NCBI GenBank assembly: GCA_905233145.1
Contig: CAJODI010000001.1
Span: 43,787-107,786, forward strand
Direction of reading: 5' to 3'
Length of the DNA stretch: 64,000 nt
Origin: an uncultured Ruminococcus sp.
GTDB lineage: Bacteria > Bacillota > Clostridia > Oscillospirales > Acutalibacteraceae
Shown: positions 61,911-64,000 of the stretch, one piece after another
Position numbering within the stretch: the first letter of the stretch is position 1
Layout: each line of letters begins with the position of its first letter
Notes under the pieces: generated by a model
The model's database searches: none
What the model was told of the DNA's origin: nothing
What the model saw: the letters and a program-made list of their open reading frames with translations, nothing else
Translations under genes and position numbers: made by a program

Positions 61911-62477
61911 ATGAAACTTGCATACATCAGAGTAAGCACCGTAGAGCAAAACGAAGCGCGACAATTTGAAGCTATGCAAAAATACAGTATTGAAAAATAC
62001 TTTACCGAAAAGGTATCAGCCAAAGATACCAACCGCCCAAAGCTTCAAGAGCTTTTAGAATTTACCAGAGATGGCGACACAATCTATATCCACGATTTCA
62101 GCCGCCTTGCCAGAAGCACAAAGGATTTGTTGGAGATAGTTGAAACGCTAACTGCAAAAGGCGTTCACCTTGTCAGCAACAAAGAAAATATTGACACCTC
62201 TACACCGACAGGCAAATTGATGTTGACGATGATAGGCGCAATCGCCGAATTTGAACGTCAGAACATGCTCGACAGGCAAAGAGAGGGTATCGCCATAGCC
62301 AAGAAAAACGGCAAATACAAAGGCGGCAAATGCAAAAAGGTTTACGGATTCCCCGAAGCCTACGCCCGTTACAAAAACCGTGAACTGACTAAATCCGCGC
62401 TTGCCGCTGAGTTGCATATCAGCCGCCCAACTTTGGACAAATTGATTAAAGAATACGAAAAGGAGCAACAGAAATGA
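61911..62477 (+). CDS. Serine recombinase/resolvase
   Basis: KLAYIRVSTVEQNEARQ, DFSRLARSTKDLLEIVETL, GAIAEFERQNMLDRQREGIAIAKKNGKYKG, C-terminal HTH. Confidence 0.95.
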   Translation: MKLAYIRVSTVEQNEARQFEAMQKYSIEKYFTEKVSAKDTNRPKLQELLEFTRDGDTIYIHDFSRLARSTKDLLEIVETLTAKGVHLVSNKENIDTSTPTGKLMLTMIGAIAEFERQNMLDRQREGIAIAKKNGKYKGGKCKKVYGFPEAYARYKNRELTKSALAAELHISRPTLDKLIKEYEKEQQK

Positions 62478-62881
62478 AAACGCAATATAAAGAAATGAAT
62501 ATCCGAGAACTGCAAAACTTCGTTACCGCAAAGAATCCGAAAACTATTATGTACTCAACCGAAAACAGCGACACCGTTTTGTCACCTGTTCATCAAAAGC
62601 TAAAGTTTACGAAAATAACTTTTGCGCTTCCAAGCAACCCAAACACGATTGTATTAAAATGCAGTTGCGGACAAATGATTTTCGACAATATATATTATAT
62701 CGGCGTTAGCACCGAGGGCGTATTTGACGTACTCAAAATACGTTGTGAGCTTACACCGATAACTCAACGGAAACACACAGATTCATGTTGTGGTATTAAA
62801 ATAAGGTGGGGAGCAAAATCCCCACCTCTTATTTATTCCGCAAAGGGTGTACCGATTCTTGCCGATTATTTTTTCTCATAA
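62474..62881 (+). CDS. Hypothetical protein co-transcribed with resolvase
   Basis: Start overlaps the resolvase stop; no family recognised; ORF reads through the 62805 hairpin. Confidence 0.45.
   Translation: MKTQYKEMNIRELQNFVTAKNPKTIMYSTENSDTVLSPVHQKLKFTKITFALPSNPNTIVLKCSCGQMIFDNIYYIGVSTEGVFDVLKIRCELTPITQRKHTDSCCGIKIRWGAKSPPLIYSAKGVPILADYFFS
62805..62826. terminator. GC-rich hairpin, near-identical to 61618-61637
   Basis: GGTGGGGA-GCAAAA-TCCCCACC. Confidence 0.6.
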
Positions 62882-63333
62882 ATAACATTTAACCCTTCAT
62901 CGGGGTGATATGTCCATGTAACTTTGAAATGCTCATTTTCGTCTGTTTGGGCACCGTCAATAGCTCTCGTCATTTTCATTTTTTCAAACAAAGCGTCACT
63001 AAACCCTAATTCTTGATTCATATAATCTACAACGACAACAGAAGATGAAGCATATTTGTTTCCTCTATAATACATTGTCGGTGAACTACTTTCGGAGGAT
63101 ATTTCAAAACTATTCTTGATAGCATAGTAATAATCTGTGTCTTTGTATTTTTCCATGCAATTGTCTCTTGCTTCATCAAAACTAATTACTTTCTCCGTTG
63201 GCGGCTCTGTAATTTCAACTGTAGTTTCTATCGCCGTGGTGTCTGTTGCAGTTTCCTGCCCGGCGTTGCTACAAGCAGAAAAAGCAATACTAAAGCAAAA
63301 AACTAATAGCGTTGCAAAGATTCTTTTTTTCAT
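62866..63333 (-). CDS. Putative lipoprotein
   Basis: MKKRIFATLLVFCFSIAFSACSNAGQE lipobox; Thr/Glu linker. Confidence 0.75.
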   Translation of the reverse strand: MKKRIFATLLVFCFSIAFSACSNAGQETATDTTAIETTVEITEPPTEKVISFDEARDNCMEKYKDTDYYYAIKNSFEISSESSSPTMYYRGNKYASSSVVVVDYMNQELGFSDALFEKMKMTRAIDGAQTDENEHFKVTWTYHPDEGLNVIYEKK

Positions 63334-63825
63334 TTTTCAGCATCCTTTCTTAAAGAAACAAAAAGTGCGCAACCCTCACGAGCTACGCACGAAAAACACA
63401 TAGCTCCTTGATTGCTGCGACACAACTTTAAGCCTGTATAAAACCACGCCTATAAGAGCCTGCATTTTTACCAATATGGTATAGTTGCAGACATAGCTTT
63501 ATACTAGGCAATATTTGGTTGTTGTGCCGCACTATCATTATAGCACCTTGATTATCTAAACACAATAGAATTTGAAAAATAATAAGCACATTTTATTCAA
63601 GAAAAAACAGACAAATCATTATCGGCTTTTGCTTAATTAAAGTGTACATTTCAATATTCTTTTTTCAAAATACTATCCGTACTTCTTTTATTCTTCGTGT
63701 TCTTTATGTGTTCTTTACCAACATGAAATAAAGTGAAAGGAAATGAAACACCGATATAGTGAGAATGGCTTGAAACAGCGGAAAGTGCTACATATTGAAA
63801 TGTTATGACACACTAACCTCAAGAC

Positions 63826-63850
63826 TTCAAATCCCTTGTCCTCCGCCAAA
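63826..63850. repeat. attR core (remnant of tRNA-Ser 3' end)
   Basis: TTCAAATCCCTTGTCCTCCGCCAAA. Confidence 0.93.
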
Positions 63851-63878
63851 AATCCTGTCACAAAAGTGACAGGATTTT
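63849..63878 (+). terminator. Intrinsic terminator immediately after attR, probably the original tRNA terminator
   Basis: AAAATCCTGTCA-CAAAAG-TGACAGGATTTTTTTT. Confidence 0.8.
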
Positions 63879-63972
63879 TTTTGCTGATTGCAAAGTATTT
63901 CTAATACTGTTCTTAAATAAAATGCTTTAATATTTATAAAAAGTATGGTATAATATATACGGTGATGAAGCA

Positions 63973-64000
63973 ATGACAAGAAAGTATACATTTACCCCCA
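63973..64000 (+). CDS. Start of an unidentified CDS running off window end
   Basis: ATGACAAGAAAGTATACATTTACC; too short to identify. Confidence 0.3.

Larger units (their letters stand above)
55260..63850. mobile_element. Integrated element in tRNA-Ser(GCU), ~8.6 kb, bounded by 25-bp direct repeats
   Basis: TTCAAATCCCTTGTCCTCCGCCAAA exact at 55260-55284 and 63826-63850; tyrosine integrase adjacent to left end, excisionase-like gene next, serine resolvase near right end. Confidence 0.93.

Noticed and set aside
55260-63850. Prophage
   Set aside because: No terminase, capsid, portal, tail, holin or lysin genes are visible; integrase and HTH genes alone do not support a prophage call.

Overview
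This window is a low-GC Firmicutes chromosome segment. It looks Ruminococcus-like: there is a secreted GH13 amylase with CBM26-type modules and a dockerin, and a second dockerin protein. It spans the replication-origin neighbourhood (serS-parB-parA-noc-like-rsmG-mnmG-mnmE-jag-yidC-yidD-rnpA-rpmH // dnaA-dnaN-yaaA-recF-remB-gyrB-gyrA), with two perfect parS sites. Other blocks are a complete rnfCDGEAB operon, a rfbABDC dTDP-rhamnose operon, a BglII/BstYI-like plus MT-A70 restriction-modification pair beside rplM-rpsI, and mgtE. Two tRNA-Ser genes lie near 55 kb; the second is the attachment site of an ~8.6 kb integrated element (55260-63850) with exact 25-bp direct repeats, a tyrosine integrase, a serine resolvase and an SprT-like protein. 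The least explained signals are: (i) a dispersed family of TTAAGGCAA...TTGCCTTAA hairpin/MITE-like elements, about ten copies and remnants, often just 3' of genes; (ii) a 75-bp structured tandem repeat with a distant solo copy; (iii) the integrated element's paired integrase arm-type repeats, operator-like palindromes and uncharacterised cargo. No CRISPR array was seen. All calls come from reading the sequence and translations; no database search was run.
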